Shown here: positions 1-6,430 of the stretch, piece after piece
How positions within the stretch are numbered: position 1 is the stretch's first letter
How the letters are laid out: every line of letters begins with the position of its first letter
Assembly: GCA_028711945.1 (NCBI GenBank)
Contig: JAQTRG010000003.1
Span: forward strand, 1 to 17,067
Reading direction: 5' to 3'
Source of the DNA: Minisyncoccota bacterium
GTDB taxonomy: Bacteria > Patescibacteriota > Minisyncoccia > Minisyncoccales > Minisyncoccaceae
Length of the DNA: 17,067 bases
The notes under the pieces: model-generated
Told to the model about the DNA's origin: nothing
The model's database searches: none
What the model saw: the letters and a program-made list of their open reading frames with translations, nothing else
Program-made: the position numbers and the translations under genes

Positions 1-701
1 TGAGAAGGGAAGGATATGAGGTTCAGGTTTCTCAACCCCAAGTAATTATTAAAGAAGAAAATGGAAAGAAGTTAGAACCATTTGAAGAAGTAATTATTGA
101 TATTCCAGATGAGTTTTCTGGAACAGTTATCGATAAGCTTTCAAAGAGAAAAGGGTTAATGACAGAAATGAGACCAGAACAAGGTCACACCAGAATTGTT
201 TTTGAGATTCCGACAAGAGGACTTTTAGGATACAAGCCAGAGTTTGTCATGGATACTCGTGGAGAAGGTATTCTAGCTAGCAGAGTGATAGGGTTTAGGC
301 CACATGCAGGAGAAATAGAAAAAAGAAACGTTGGATCAATGACATCTATGGTTACAGGGAAAGCATCTGGATTTTCTCTATGGGGTCTTCAAGAAAGAGG
401 AGTATTGTATATTGGGCATGCTGAAGAAGTATATGAAGGAATGGTAATTGGCAATGTTTCTAAAGGAAACGACATGGCTGTTAATCCTACTAAAGGAAAA
501 GAATTGAGCAATATGAGAGCTTCTGGATCTGATGAAGCTATCAAACTAACTCCTCCAGTTAGGGTTACTCTAGAGAGAGGATTAAGCATAATGAACGATG
601 ACGAATATCTAGAAATTACTCCTGACAATGTTCGTTTAAGAAAACAGTATTTAACTGATATTGAAAGATTAAGACAAAAGAGAAAAGAAAATAAAGAATA
701 A
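1..701 (+). CDS. typA: TypA/BipA ribosome-associated GTPase, C-terminal part (5' truncated by window)
   Basis: The frame is open from base 3 to the TAA at 699-701 and gives 232 residues; the GTPase domain lies upstream of the window. The reading matches the C-terminal third of TypA/BipA, an EF-G-like GTPase that binds the ribosome and supports subunit assembly and growth under stress. Recognisable family blocks are RREGYEVQVSQPQVI at the visible start, the segment around TRGLLGYKPEF, the G-rich DTRGEGIL stretch, and the C-terminal domain with NPTKGKELSNMRASGSDEA and LERGLSIMNDDEYLEITP. The protein ends in a basic tail (RLRQKRKENKE). An internal ATG at 159 is not the start, because homologous sequence continues upstream of it without a break. 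The gene is followed directly by a terminator, so it ends its transcription unit. Confidence 0.95.
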   Translation, partial: RREGYEVQVSQPQVIIKEENGKKLEPFEEVIIDIPDEFSGTVIDKLSKRKGLMTEMRPEQGHTRIVFEIPTRGLLGYKPEFVMDTRGEGILASRVIGFRPHAGEIEKRNVGSMTSMVTGKASGFSLWGLQERGVLYIGHAEEVYEGMVIGNVSKGNDMAVNPTKGKELSNMRASGSDEAIKLTPPVRVTLERGLSIMNDDEYLEITPDNVRLRKQYLTDIERLRQKRKENKE

Positions 702-707
702 AAAGAG

Positions 708-728
708 TAGGCCTAAGCCTATTTTTTT
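708..728 (+). terminator. Rho-independent terminator after typA
   Basis: TAGGC (708-712) pairs with GCCTA (717-721) across a CTAA loop and is followed by seven T (722-728). It starts 7 nt after the typA stop. The minus-strand gene ending at 727 converges on it. Read on the minus strand, the same hairpin is followed by CTCTTTTTATT, so it may serve both genes. Confidence 0.8.
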
Positions 729-1137
729 AATTGATGTCAGAGAAATTAACTTGTTTAGTTTCGAAATTCATTTCTGCCCACACATTTTTTACTTTTATTT
801 CTGGAAACATGCTTCTTATCCTTTTTTTGCACTTCTCTGCATCTGAGAATTGTTTTTCTTTTTCCTCTTCAGGATTTTCAATTCCATAATTGCCGCAGTT
901 GTTGTGAAATATGATTACTACTTCTGGAGATTTATGAAGCTTTATGCATTTTCCGATATTATTTAAAATACATTTTCCATCATTAGTTTCGTCAGCAATT
1001 TCTTTACCTGGTCCAGCGATAGACATGCTTTCGTATGTGTCTGCGCCGTATTCTTTTTCCATCCAAGCTTCTGTTGTTTTTACAAATCTTGGATCTAAGC
1101 ATCTGATAAGAGTTGCTTTGCAAGTTACATGTGCCAT
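727..1137 (-). CDS. Miniature beta-carbonic-anhydrase-like protein (136 aa)
   Basis: No characterised protein is recognised outright, but the metal-site pattern of beta-class carbonic anhydrases is visible. There is a C-x-D-x-R block (CLDPR, residues 13-17) and an H-x-x-C-G block (HNNCG, residues 78-82) followed by YG. These correspond to the Cys-Asp-Arg and His-x-x-Cys zinc and catalytic residues of the family (Cys42, Asp44, Arg46, His98 and Cys101 in the E. coli enzyme). The spacing between first Cys and His is 65 residues here against about 56 there. An intervening AGPGKEIAD resembles the family's RNAGN region, and the strand before the His (EVVIIFH) has the expected hydrophobic character. 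At 136 aa it is much shorter than the usual 200-220 and lacks most of the C-terminal half. It has no signal peptide or membrane segment, so it is probably cytosolic. Extra cysteines are C6, C56 and C64. CO2 hydration is possible, but a non-catalytic zinc protein is equally open. Confidence 0.6.
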   Translation of the reverse strand: MAHVTCKATLIRCLDPRFVKTTEAWMEKEYGADTYESMSIAGPGKEIADETNDGKCILNNIGKCIKLHKSPEVVIIFHNNCGNYGIENPEEEKEKQFSDAEKCKKRIRSMFPEIKVKNVWAEMNFETKQVNFSDIN

Positions 1138-1157
1138 ATTTTAGTTTTTTATATTTA

Positions 1158-1198
1158 TGCCAATAACATATATATACCACCACTAATTTTTATTGGCA
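1158..1198. repeat. 9-bp inverted repeat (operator candidate) in divergent promoter region
   Basis: TGCCAATAA (1158-1166) and TTATTGGCA (1190-1198) are perfect reverse complements separated by 23 bp, giving 32 bp centre to centre, about three helical turns. The right arm overlaps the -35 box of the minus promoter (1194-1199). The left arm lies where that promoter should start transcription. This geometry fits a repressor or looping site better than an RNA hairpin. The regulator is unknown. Confidence 0.55.
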
Positions 1199-1199
1199 A
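1171..1199 (-). promoter_or_regulatory. Sigma70-like promoter for the mini carbonic-anhydrase-like gene
   Basis: Read on the minus strand: TTGCCA (1199-1194), a 17-bp spacer, then TATATA (1176-1171). The expected transcription start near 1164 leaves a leader of roughly 27 nt before the ATG at 1137. There is no Shine-Dalgarno sequence before that ATG. Confidence 0.6.
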
Positions 1200-1201
1200 C
1201 A

Positions 1202-1230
1202 TTGACATTAAGTTATTTAAGTATTATCTT
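1202..1230 (+). promoter_or_regulatory. Sigma70-like promoter for the orphan gene at 1262
   Basis: TTGACA (1202-1207, consensus), a 17-bp spacer and TATCTT (1225-1230). The predicted start near 1237 gives a leader of about 25 nt containing a Shine-Dalgarno sequence. Its -35 box is only 2 bp from the -35 box of the divergent promoter, so one bound protein could affect both. Confidence 0.6.
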
Positions 1231-1250
1231 TTCATTAGATATTTAACAAG

Positions 1251-1255
1251 GGAGG
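1251..1255 (+). promoter_or_regulatory. Strong Shine-Dalgarno site (GGAGG) for the orphan gene
   Basis: AAGGGAGGTG lies just before the start, with GGAGG 6 nt upstream of the ATG at 1262. It fixes this start codon. It is the only consensus ribosome-binding site seen ahead of any gene in the window, which makes this gene stand out from its neighbours. Confidence 0.8.
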
Positions 1256-1261
1256 TGTTTT

Positions 1262-1759
1262 ATGAAAGAAACAGCAGAAGACAAGATCAGAGATATTGTA
1301 AGTAATCTTGATAAAGTTTTCCGTCATCAATTGCCAATTGAGGTGGACAAATTAGATCCAAGCCTTACAATTGCTTTGTATACAAAAGAAAGCAATGAAA
1401 ATCCACATTATTGTATCAATGATTTGACTCAGAATGTTGTAAATTTTAGAGACAAAGAGGTCTTTTGTCCTTCAGCATATGTTTTAAGGTTAAGAGCTTT
1501 GTATGAAAACAAGGGATTGGAAATATTTCCTGATGTTCCTCCAGAGCATATCGGATTTTACAGAGAAAACATGATTAGACTTTTAAAATCAGATATGGAA
1601 TTGGTTGCTATGGATTGTTTGGCTTTTTCAGACATTACTTGGCAATTTTATAAACTTGAAAAACAAAAATCATTGAAGCTAATAAGCTATTTAGTTCCAA
1701 TGAATGCTTCTGACATAGTTTCAGTAGCTTCAAATTTTATACCAGTTAGGGCAGATTAG
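1262..1759 (+). CDS. Unrecognised 165-aa soluble protein
   Basis: I do not recognise this protein. It is a real gene by its consensus promoter, GGAGG ribosome-binding site and a terminator overlapping its stop codon. It has no signal peptide or membrane segment. It starts with an acidic/amphipathic helix-like stretch (residues 1-22). It has three scattered cysteines (51, 69, 119) with no metal-binding spacing, aromatic residues in the middle and C-terminal third (HIGFYRENM near 96-104, TWQFYKLEK near 126-134), and no low-complexity sequence. Mixed polar and hydrophobic composition suggests a compact globular fold. It is transcribed away from the carbonic-anhydrase-like gene from a shared control region, so the two may be co-regulated. 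That link is inference; no function is assigned. Confidence 0.75.
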   Translation: MKETAEDKIRDIVSNLDKVFRHQLPIEVDKLDPSLTIALYTKESNENPHYCINDLTQNVVNFRDKEVFCPSAYVLRLRALYENKGLEIFPDVPPEHIGFYRENMIRLLKSDMELVAMDCLAFSDITWQFYKLEKQKSLKLISYLVPMNASDIVSVASNFIPVRAD

Positions 1760-1772
1760 CCCTTTCTTTTTT
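1748..1772 (+). terminator. Rho-independent terminator overlapping the orphan gene's stop
   Basis: AGGGC (1748-1752) pairs with GCCCT (1759-1763) around an AGATTA loop, followed by TTTCTTTTTTT to 1773. The TAG stop codon (1757-1759) lies partly in the loop. In the opposite direction the hairpin is not followed by a T-run, so it probably does not terminate the convergent glycosidase gene. Confidence 0.8.
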
Positions 1773-1774
1773 TA

Positions 1775-2902
1775 TTATATCCCGTGCTTTTGTTTCAATT
1801 CTTGAATTCTGTTATATGAGTCATTTATCTGGGCTTCAGTAATTTCTCCGTTTTTAATTGCTTTAAGAATAGCATCTATTGCTTTGTATGGAGCTCTTTC
1901 GTCATATGTTTTTCCATTGTTAGATAAAATGAGCATGTCGCATCCAGCATTAATAGCTTTAACAATTGCTTCATCAAATCCGTAGTTGTCTACAATAGCT
2001 CCCATTTGCATATCATCTGAAACAACGATTCCGTTAAATCCTAATTGATTTCTTAAAATGTTTTGTATAAACAAAGGAGAAAGTGTTGCAGGGTAAACAG
2101 GGTCAATATTTGTATTAACAATATGTGCGGTCATTACCATGTCAGAATAGCCATCTTTTATTAATTTTTCATAAGGAATTAATTCTTCCTGTTTATAGGT
2201 ATTGGTTACATCAACCATTCCCAAGTGAGAGTCAGCAGATGAGCTTCCATGGCCTGGAAAATGTTTAATTGCAGATATGATATTATTTTGGTGAAGGCCT
2301 TCTATGAATTTAGAAGCATGCTCATACACAATATCTGGATTATTAGAAAAAGATCTTTCTAAATATCCGATAACTGGATTTTCTGGATTTACATTAACAT
2401 CAACTACTGGAGCGAAATCCATATTAAATCCTAAATCTTTTAATTCTTGTCCTAGCAGAATAGCATTATTTTTTGTTTCTTCTGTGGTTCCTTTGCCCAT
2501 TTGTTCTGCGCTAGGAATATTTTTAAATCCATACTTTTCTTTTAGTCTATTTATATATCCACCTTCAGCATCAACAGCTACAAAAAGAGGTGATGGAGAA
2601 TATTTATTTAAATCTTGTATTAATTTTTTAGTTTGTTCGGGACTAATTATATTTCTAGGGAATTGTCCAGAAGGATTATCTTTGTCAAATAAGATTATTC
2701 CTCCCAGATTTAAACTATTCATTGCTTTTGAGACGTATGAGATTCTATCAACTTCAGTTCCTCTGAATCCTACAATTAGCATTTGGCCAATCTTTTTTTG
2801 CAGCTCCAATTCTTTATTATATGAATCATATCCTTTGGGAATAAAAAAAATAATTAACCCTGAAATGACAACAATCAGCAGTATTTTGATGTAATTATTC
2901 AT
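1775..2902 (-). CDS. Membrane-anchored glycoside hydrolase family 3, NagZ-type beta-N-acetylhexosaminidase
   Basis: The 375-aa protein has an N-terminal hydrophobic helix (residues 5-21) and then a single GH3 catalytic TIM-barrel domain. Family landmarks are KIGQMLIVGF near 37-46, VDAEGG near 110-115, MDFAPVVDVN near 161-170, and the KHFPGHG motif at 213-219 followed by D224-S-H226. That His/Asp loop is the acid/base element specific to NagZ-type GH3 enzymes. VSDDMQM near 294-300 supplies the nucleophile, probably D296. These enzymes remove beta-linked N-acetylglucosamine from muropeptides or related glycans. The anchor puts the domain outside the membrane, unlike cytosolic E. coli NagZ and more like the Bacillus lipoprotein form. 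There is no lipobox cysteine, so it is anchored by an uncleaved helix. It lacks the C-terminal GH3 accessory domain. It is divergent from the gene at 2964. Exact substrate is not determined. Confidence 0.88.
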   Translation of the reverse strand: MNNYIKILLIVVISGLIIFFIPKGYDSYNKELELQKKIGQMLIVGFRGTEVDRISYVSKAMNSLNLGGIILFDKDNPSGQFPRNIISPEQTKKLIQDLNKYSPSPLFVAVDAEGGYINRLKEKYGFKNIPSAEQMGKGTTEETKNNAILLGQELKDLGFNMDFAPVVDVNVNPENPVIGYLERSFSNNPDIVYEHASKFIEGLHQNNIISAIKHFPGHGSSSADSHLGMVDVTNTYKQEELIPYEKLIKDGYSDMVMTAHIVNTNIDPVYPATLSPLFIQNILRNQLGFNGIVVSDDMQMGAIVDNYGFDEAIVKAINAGCDMLILSNNGKTYDERAPYKAIDAILKAIKNGEITEAQINDSYNRIQELKQKHGI

Positions 2903-2916
2903 ATTTCAATTTAATT

Positions 2917-2922
2917 ATTATA
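2917..2922 (-). promoter_or_regulatory. -10 box upstream of the GH3 gene
   Basis: On the minus strand a consensus TATAAT ends 14 nt before the ATG at 2902, so transcription would start with a leader of about 7 nt. No convincing -35 box is seen and there is no Shine-Dalgarno sequence. Confidence 0.4.
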
Positions 2923-2963
2923 TGCTACAATGGTATCATAATAAGCATAGATAGAGAAGAAAT

Positions 2964-3554
2964 ATGAATAAAAAGTTACACATAGCCACATCTTTAATAA
3001 TTTTAATTGCTATATTCTATGGTGGCTATGTTCTAGGGCAAAATAAGATTAAGAATGATTTAATAAATAGGATATCTAACATAAATCAAGCATCTAAATC
3101 AATTGATAATGCAGCATTTTCAATTAATATCCCTGATGGCTGGATGGAGCAACCATCCATTTCTGGTGTTTCAGCAACAATCGTAAAAGATATAGAAGAT
3201 CATGAAGAAGTTGAGTTAAAGAATATTAACTTCAAGAGTTATTTTATGATTACATATGATGAAATGAAGTCTAGAATAATGCCTGATTATGTAGGATATA
3301 TTAAGGAGCAAGTAATTAAAAGTATTCCCGATTTTGTAGTAGACAAGGAAGAGCCTCTGCAAGTTAATGGAAATGAAGGATATTCTATCGAGGGGCACGA
3401 AAGACAGCAAGGAGCTGATTTTAAATCATTATTAGTTTTAGTTAGAGGCAAGGACGATGGAATTTGGTTAATTAGTTTTAATACAGCGCAAAAAGATTGG
3501 GAAAAGTATTTAGAAACAGCAAAGGAAACAGTTAATTCATTTGTTGTTAAATAA
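2964..3554 (+). CDS. Membrane-anchored extracytoplasmic protein, possibly PsbP/Mog1-like fold (196 aa)
   Basis: Residues 5-25 form one hydrophobic helix after a short basic start (MNKK), an uncleaved signal-anchor; the rest would be outside the membrane. After a short polar linker, the segment AAFSINIPDGWMEQP (near residues 49-63) looks like the start of PsbP/Mog1-type domains, which open with a strand followed by P-x-G-W. Further on there are alternating strands, a VNGNEGYSIEGHE stretch, and a final helix (YLETAKETVNSFVV) like the closing helix of that fold. The resemblance is one of pattern only, so the family call is weak. It is divergent from the GH3 gene, with only 61 bp between the start codons. 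Neither a clear promoter nor a strong Shine-Dalgarno sequence is seen; GAGAAG lies 3 nt before the ATG. Confidence 0.6.
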   Translation: MNKKLHIATSLIILIAIFYGGYVLGQNKIKNDLINRISNINQASKSIDNAAFSINIPDGWMEQPSISGVSATIVKDIEDHEEVELKNINFKSYFMITYDEMKSRIMPDYVGYIKEQVIKSIPDFVVDKEEPLQVNGNEGYSIEGHERQQGADFKSLLVLVRGKDDGIWLISFNTAQKDWEKYLETAKETVNSFVVK

Positions 3555-3569
3555 ATTATTTGATATAAT
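3541..3569 (+). promoter_or_regulatory. Promoter for prfB, placed for a leaderless transcript
   Basis: TATAAT (3564-3569) is a consensus -10 box, and TTGTTG (3541-3546) lies 17 bp upstream as a partial -35. The -10 is followed by exactly 7 nt and then the ATG at 3577, so transcription would start at or within a base or two of the A of the start codon. The -35 lies inside the end of the preceding gene. No Shine-Dalgarno sequence is present. Confidence 0.6.
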
Positions 3570-3576
3570 ATCTGTA

Positions 3577-4654
3577 ATGGAAAAAAATTCAACAATTGAA
3601 GAATTAGAAAAAAGAATCCTCACCATTGAGGACCGTCTTTGACCTTGCTGAAAAGACACAAAAAATAAAAGAATTAGAAAAAGAAACGAATGATTCTAAT
3701 TTTTGGAATAATCAAGAAAGAGCAAAAACGATTTCTAGAGAATTATCTGAGCTGAAAGAAGAAGTAGAATCTTTTGAAGTGTTTAAAAGGGCGATAAAAG
3801 ATTTTAAAGAGTTTGAAGAAGTTCTTGATTCTGAAAATTTGAAACAAGAAATCGATAAGTTTGAGAAAAAGTTAAAGATAAAAGAGAAGGAAATATATCT
3901 TAGTGGAAAATATGATAGAGGGAATGCAATGATTTCTATTTATTCAGGAGCTGGTGGCCAAGATGCTCAGGATTGGGCAGCAATACTTTTAAGGATGTAT
4001 AATAGATATTGCGAGAGGAAAGGATTTAAAGTGAGCACCCTCGATGAATCATGGGGAGAGGGCGGTGGAAGCGAAGGAAGGATAGGAATAAAATCAGTAG
4101 CAATGCTTATTGAAGGAAAGTTTGTTTATGGATTTTTAAAAAGAGAAACAGGAGTTCATAGGTTGGTAAGGATTTCTCCTTTTTCTGCACAAAAATTAAG
4201 GCATACTTCGTTTGCTTTAGTAGAAGTTTTGCCAGAGATTGGAATAAATGATATTGATGTTAAAACAGATGATTTAAGGATAGATACCTACAAAGCTTCT
4301 GGCCCAGGAGGCCAGTATGTTAACAAAAGAGAATCAGCGATAAGGATTACACATGTTCCAACGGGAATAGTTGTTAATTGCCAATCAGAAAGATTGCAAG
4401 GCAGGAATAAAGAAAGAGCAATGAGTCTTCTTATGTCTAAACTTTATCAATACCAGCAAGAGAAGCAGGAAAAAGAAGTTTCAGATATTAAAGGAGAAAA
4501 GATTTCAGCTAGCTGGGGGAATCAAATACGTTCATATGTCTTGCATCCTTATAAAATGGTAAAAGATAATAGGACAGAAATAGAATCATCTCAACCAGAC
4601 AAGGTTTTAGATGGAGACTTGGATGAATTTATAGAAGCAGAAATTAAATTATGA
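3577..4654 (+). CDS. prfB: Peptide chain release factor 2 (RF2), expressed by programmed +1 frameshift
   Basis: RF2 recognises UGA and UAA stop codons and releases the peptide. The gene is read in two frames. A 21-codon first part (MEKNSTIEELEKRILTIEDR then L) runs 3577-3639 into an in-frame TGA at 3640. Skipping T3640 gives the main frame from GAC at 3641, for a total of about 358 residues (E. coli 365). The main part shows GAGGQDAQDW, the stop-codon-reading tripeptide SPF at about residues 200-202 (the RF2 signature; RF1 has PxT), and the GGQ catalytic loop at about 244-246 in SGPGGQYVNKRESAIR. A TTG at 3626 in the main frame is not needed as a start. The gene ends TGA, overlapping ftsE by ATGA (4651-4654). 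prfB next to ftsE-ftsX is a widespread bacterial gene order. Confidence 0.95.
3628..3643 (+). promoter_or_regulatory. RF2 programmed +1 frameshift site (CTT TGA C)
   Basis: The slippery codon CTT (3637-3639), the in-frame stop TGA (3640-3642) and the following C reproduce the classic RF2 autoregulation site. A purine-rich GAGGA (3628-3632) lies 4 nt upstream of CTT, where the E. coli site has an AGGGGG that pairs with 16S rRNA. When RF2 is scarce, the ribosome pauses at UGA and slips to +1, making more RF2. Confidence 0.93.
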
Positions 4655-5346
4655 TAGAGTTCAAAAACGTTACAAAAGAATATCCACCTAATTTAGTCAA
4701 GGAAAAAAAAGTAGCAATTAAAAATGCTTCTTTTGAGATAAAGGATGGAGAGTTTGTTATTCTTTGCGGGCGTTCTGGCGCAGGCAAAACAACTATATTA
4801 AAATTGATTTCTTGCGAAGAGAAACCTTCTTCTGGTTTAATTATGTTTGATGATGTTAATATAGCTGAAATTAAGAAAAGCAATGCCTATACAATTAGGC
4901 AGAAGATAGGATTTATTTTTCAAGATTATAAATTATTATCATACAAAACTGTCTACGAAAATGTTGCCTATGCCCTTGAGGCTTTTGACTTTAATGAGTC
5001 GCTTGTAAAAGAAGAGGTGATGCAAGTATTAGAGCTTGTCGGATTAGAGAGTAAAATAAATTGTCTGCCAAGAGAGCTTTCAGGAGGAGAACAACAAAGA
5101 GTTTCGATTGCAAGAGCTTTGATACATAGACCAAAGATTATTCTAGCAGATGAGCCTACAGGCAATCTTGATCCATACCATACAAGAGATATAATTAAAA
5201 TACTTTTGAAAATAAATGAATCTGGGTCAACGGTTATACTTTCTACTCATAGCAAAGAAATTGTTAATTTATTAGAGAAAAGAGTTATTACTCTTGAAGA
5301 CGGAAGAATAATTAGGGATGAAGAAAAGGGTGTATTTTCATTATGA
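4651..5346 (+). CDS. ftsE: Cell-division ABC transporter ATP-binding protein FtsE
   Basis: This 231-aa ABC ATPase carries Walker [10 protein letters not shown] (about residues 40-48), the Q-loop [11 protein letters not shown], the ABC signature [15 protein letters not shown], Walker [13 protein letters not shown], and the switch His in ILSTHS. The length and the closing EDGRIIRDE block are those of FtsE rather than of a larger importer ATPase. With FtsX it couples ATP hydrolysis at the division site to activation of peptidoglycan hydrolases across the membrane. The ATG overlaps the prfB stop (ATGA, 4651-4654) and the stop overlaps the ftsX start in the same way, so translation is probably coupled across all three genes. 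There is no Shine-Dalgarno sequence before the start. Confidence 0.95.
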   Translation: MIEFKNVTKEYPPNLVKEKKVAIKNASFEIKDGEFVILCGRSGAGKTTILKLISCEEKPSSGLIMFDDVNIAEIKKSNAYTIRQKIGFIFQDYKLLSYKTVYENVAYALEAFDFNESLVKEEVMQVLELVGLESKINCLPRELSGGEQQRVSIARALIHRPKIILADEPTGNLDPYHTRDIIKILLKINESGSTVILSTHSKEIVNLLEKRVITLEDGRIIRDEEKGVFSL

Positions 5347-6248
5347 TTAAATATATTAGAAAAATATTTAAAAGCGGTTGGGAGTATTTTTTTAGACATG
5401 GATTTTTGACGTTTGCTACATCATTAGTGATTTTTGTTGCTACAATACTAGGAACGGGATTGTATTTTTTCCAAGGAGGTGTTTCATATTTAACTCAAGA
5501 GCTGAAAGACAAGATAGATATTTCTGTTACTTTTAATGAGGGAGTGCAAAGAGATACTATCCTAGGAATTAGAGAAGAATTAGTTAAGATTCCTGAGGTT
5601 AAAAAAGTAGATTATATCTCTCCAGAAGATGCATACAATTCTTTTGTTAAATCTCATGAAGGGGATAAGTATATGGAAGCATTGGAATTGATTAATATTA
5701 ATCCATTCCTTTCTTCACTAAGGATTCAAACAAATGAACCATCTCAATACAAACAAATTTCAGAATATCTAAAAAAGGATGAATTCAATAGTTTGATTAA
5801 TGAGGTCAATGATTATAAAAGAGGGGTAATGATTGAGAGGTTGTCTAATCTCACGAATAGTGTAAATGTTGCTGGTCTTTCCATGACGATATTTCTAAGC
5901 TTAATAGCTATAATTGTAACATTTAATACTTTAAGATTGAGTATTTATTCTCAAAAAGAAGAAATTGGGATAATGAGGTTAGTCGGAGCAAAGAATAGTT
6001 TTATCCGTGGCCCATTCCTTGTCCAGGGAGCTTTGTGTGGATTTTTTGCTGCTCTTTTGTCATTCTTTATTTTCTTGATTATTCCTTTTGTGTTTAATGA
6101 ACAATTCCAGTCTTTATTCTTTGGATTTGATTGTTTAGTATTTTTCAAAACAAACTTCCTTGTCGTATTCCTCTTGAATCTAGCTGTTGGAGTTGGATTG
6201 GGCTTGATTTCTAGCTACTTTGCTGTTAGAAAGTATTTGAGAGATTAA
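5343..6248 (+). CDS. ftsX: Cell-division membrane protein FtsX
   Basis: The 301-aa protein has the FtsX layout. A short cytoplasmic N-terminus (with WEYFFRHGFLTFATSLV) leads into TM1 (about 21-43). An extracytoplasmic domain follows (about 45-170; VTFNEGVQRDTI, then IPEVKKVDYISPEDAYNSF). Then come three more membrane segments, around LSMTIFLSLIAIIVTF, GALCGFFAALLSFFIFLIIP and FLVVFLLNLAVGVGLGLISS. The conserved IYSQKEEIGIMRLVGAKNSFIRGPF lies between TM2 and TM3 and is the usual FtsX/MacB-like coupling segment that meets FtsE. The start overlaps the ftsE stop (ATGA, 5343-5346). The TAA stop is 5 nt before a tRNA gene. FtsX transmits FtsE activity to wall hydrolases; no such hydrolase is adjacent, though a GH3 enzyme lies upstream. 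Confidence 0.95.
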   Translation: MIKYIRKIFKSGWEYFFRHGFLTFATSLVIFVATILGTGLYFFQGGVSYLTQELKDKIDISVTFNEGVQRDTILGIREELVKIPEVKKVDYISPEDAYNSFVKSHEGDKYMEALELININPFLSSLRIQTNEPSQYKQISEYLKKDEFNSLINEVNDYKRGVMIERLSNLTNSVNVAGLSMTIFLSLIAIIVTFNTLRLSIYSQKEEIGIMRLVGAKNSFIRGPFLVQGALCGFFAALLSFFIFLIIPFVFNEQFQSLFFGFDCLVFFKTNFLVVFLLNLAVGVGLGLISSYFAVRKYLRD

Positions 6249-6253
6249 TATAT

Positions 6254-6324
6254 TCGGAGGTCGTCTAATGGTAGGACACCAGGTTCTGGCCCTGGTAATT
6301 GGGGTTCGAGTCCCTACTTCCGAA
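6254..6324 (+). tRNA. tRNA-Gln (anticodon CUG)
   Basis: A full cloverleaf can be drawn. Acceptor TCGGAGG (6254-6260) pairs with CTTCCGA (6317-6323). D stem GTCT/GGAC has loop AATGGTA. Anticodon stem CCAGG/CCTGG has loop TTCTGGC, giving anticodon CTG (6286-6288). The variable loop is four bases. T stem TGGGG/CCCTA has loop TTCGAGT. The discriminator is A (6324). A weak U1-A72 pair is typical of glutamine tRNA. The 3' CCA is not encoded (CAA follows), so it must be added enzymatically. It begins 5 nt after the ftsX stop with no separate promoter visible, so it is probably cut out of the prfB-ftsE-ftsX transcript. Confidence 0.95.
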
Positions 6325-6331
6325 CAAGAAG

Positions 6332-6353
6332 ACAGGGCTTTGCTCTGTTTTTT
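6332..6353 (+). terminator. Rho-independent terminator after tRNA-Gln
   Basis: ACAGGGC (6332-6338) pairs with GCTCTGT (6342-6348), one G-U included, around a TTT loop, followed by T-rich sequence to 6353. It closes the prfB-ftsE-ftsX-tRNA unit. Confidence 0.8.
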
Positions 6354-6354
6354 G

Positions 6355-6382
6355 TTTCTTCTAAGGGTGGAGAAAGACCCTT
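6355..6382 (+). promoter_or_regulatory. Two alternative overlapping hairpins before the small membrane-protein gene
   Basis: AAGGGT (6363-6368) can pair with ACCCTT (6377-6382) and is followed by TTCTTG. Alternatively TTTCTTC (6355-6361) can pair with GGAGAAA (6369-6375), whose loop and 3' arm would use up bases needed by the first hairpin. The two cannot form together. It may be a second weak terminator or only chance; the pairing is short. Confidence 0.3.
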
Positions 6383-6424
6383 TTCTTGAGAGACAAAATA
6401 GTATATATTGTTATAAAGTATTCA

Positions 6425-6430
6425 TAAAAT
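6425..6430 (+). promoter_or_regulatory. -10 box 7 nt before the start at 6438
   Basis: TAAAAT is followed by seven bases (AAAATAC) and then ATG, the same placement as at prfB. It suggests a transcript starting at or near the start codon. No clear -35 box is seen, and the region is AT-rich enough for chance matches. Confidence 0.35.

Noticed and set aside
2304..2894. A 196-codon open frame on the plus strand, antisense to the GH3 gene
   Set aside because: The minus frame has clear GH3 catalytic motifs; the antisense frame has no recognisable motif or start signals and is a shadow of that coding.
3640..3642. In-frame TGA read as glycine (code 25) or as a sequencing error
   Set aside because: The TGA lies in the exact RF2 shift context, and the frame changes there by +1. 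Terminal TGA in prfB and ftsE also shows normal stop use.
3626..4654. prfB as a shorter gene starting at TTG 3626
   Set aside because: The CTT TGA C site, the upstream ATG-initiated segment with RF2-like N-terminal sequence and the -10 box all support expression by frameshift from 3577.
5474..5482. AAGGAGGTG, a near-perfect anti-SD complement inside ftsX
   Set aside because: It encodes QGGV in TM1/linker of FtsX and no suitable start codon follows; it could cause a ribosome pause, but that cannot be supported from the sequence.
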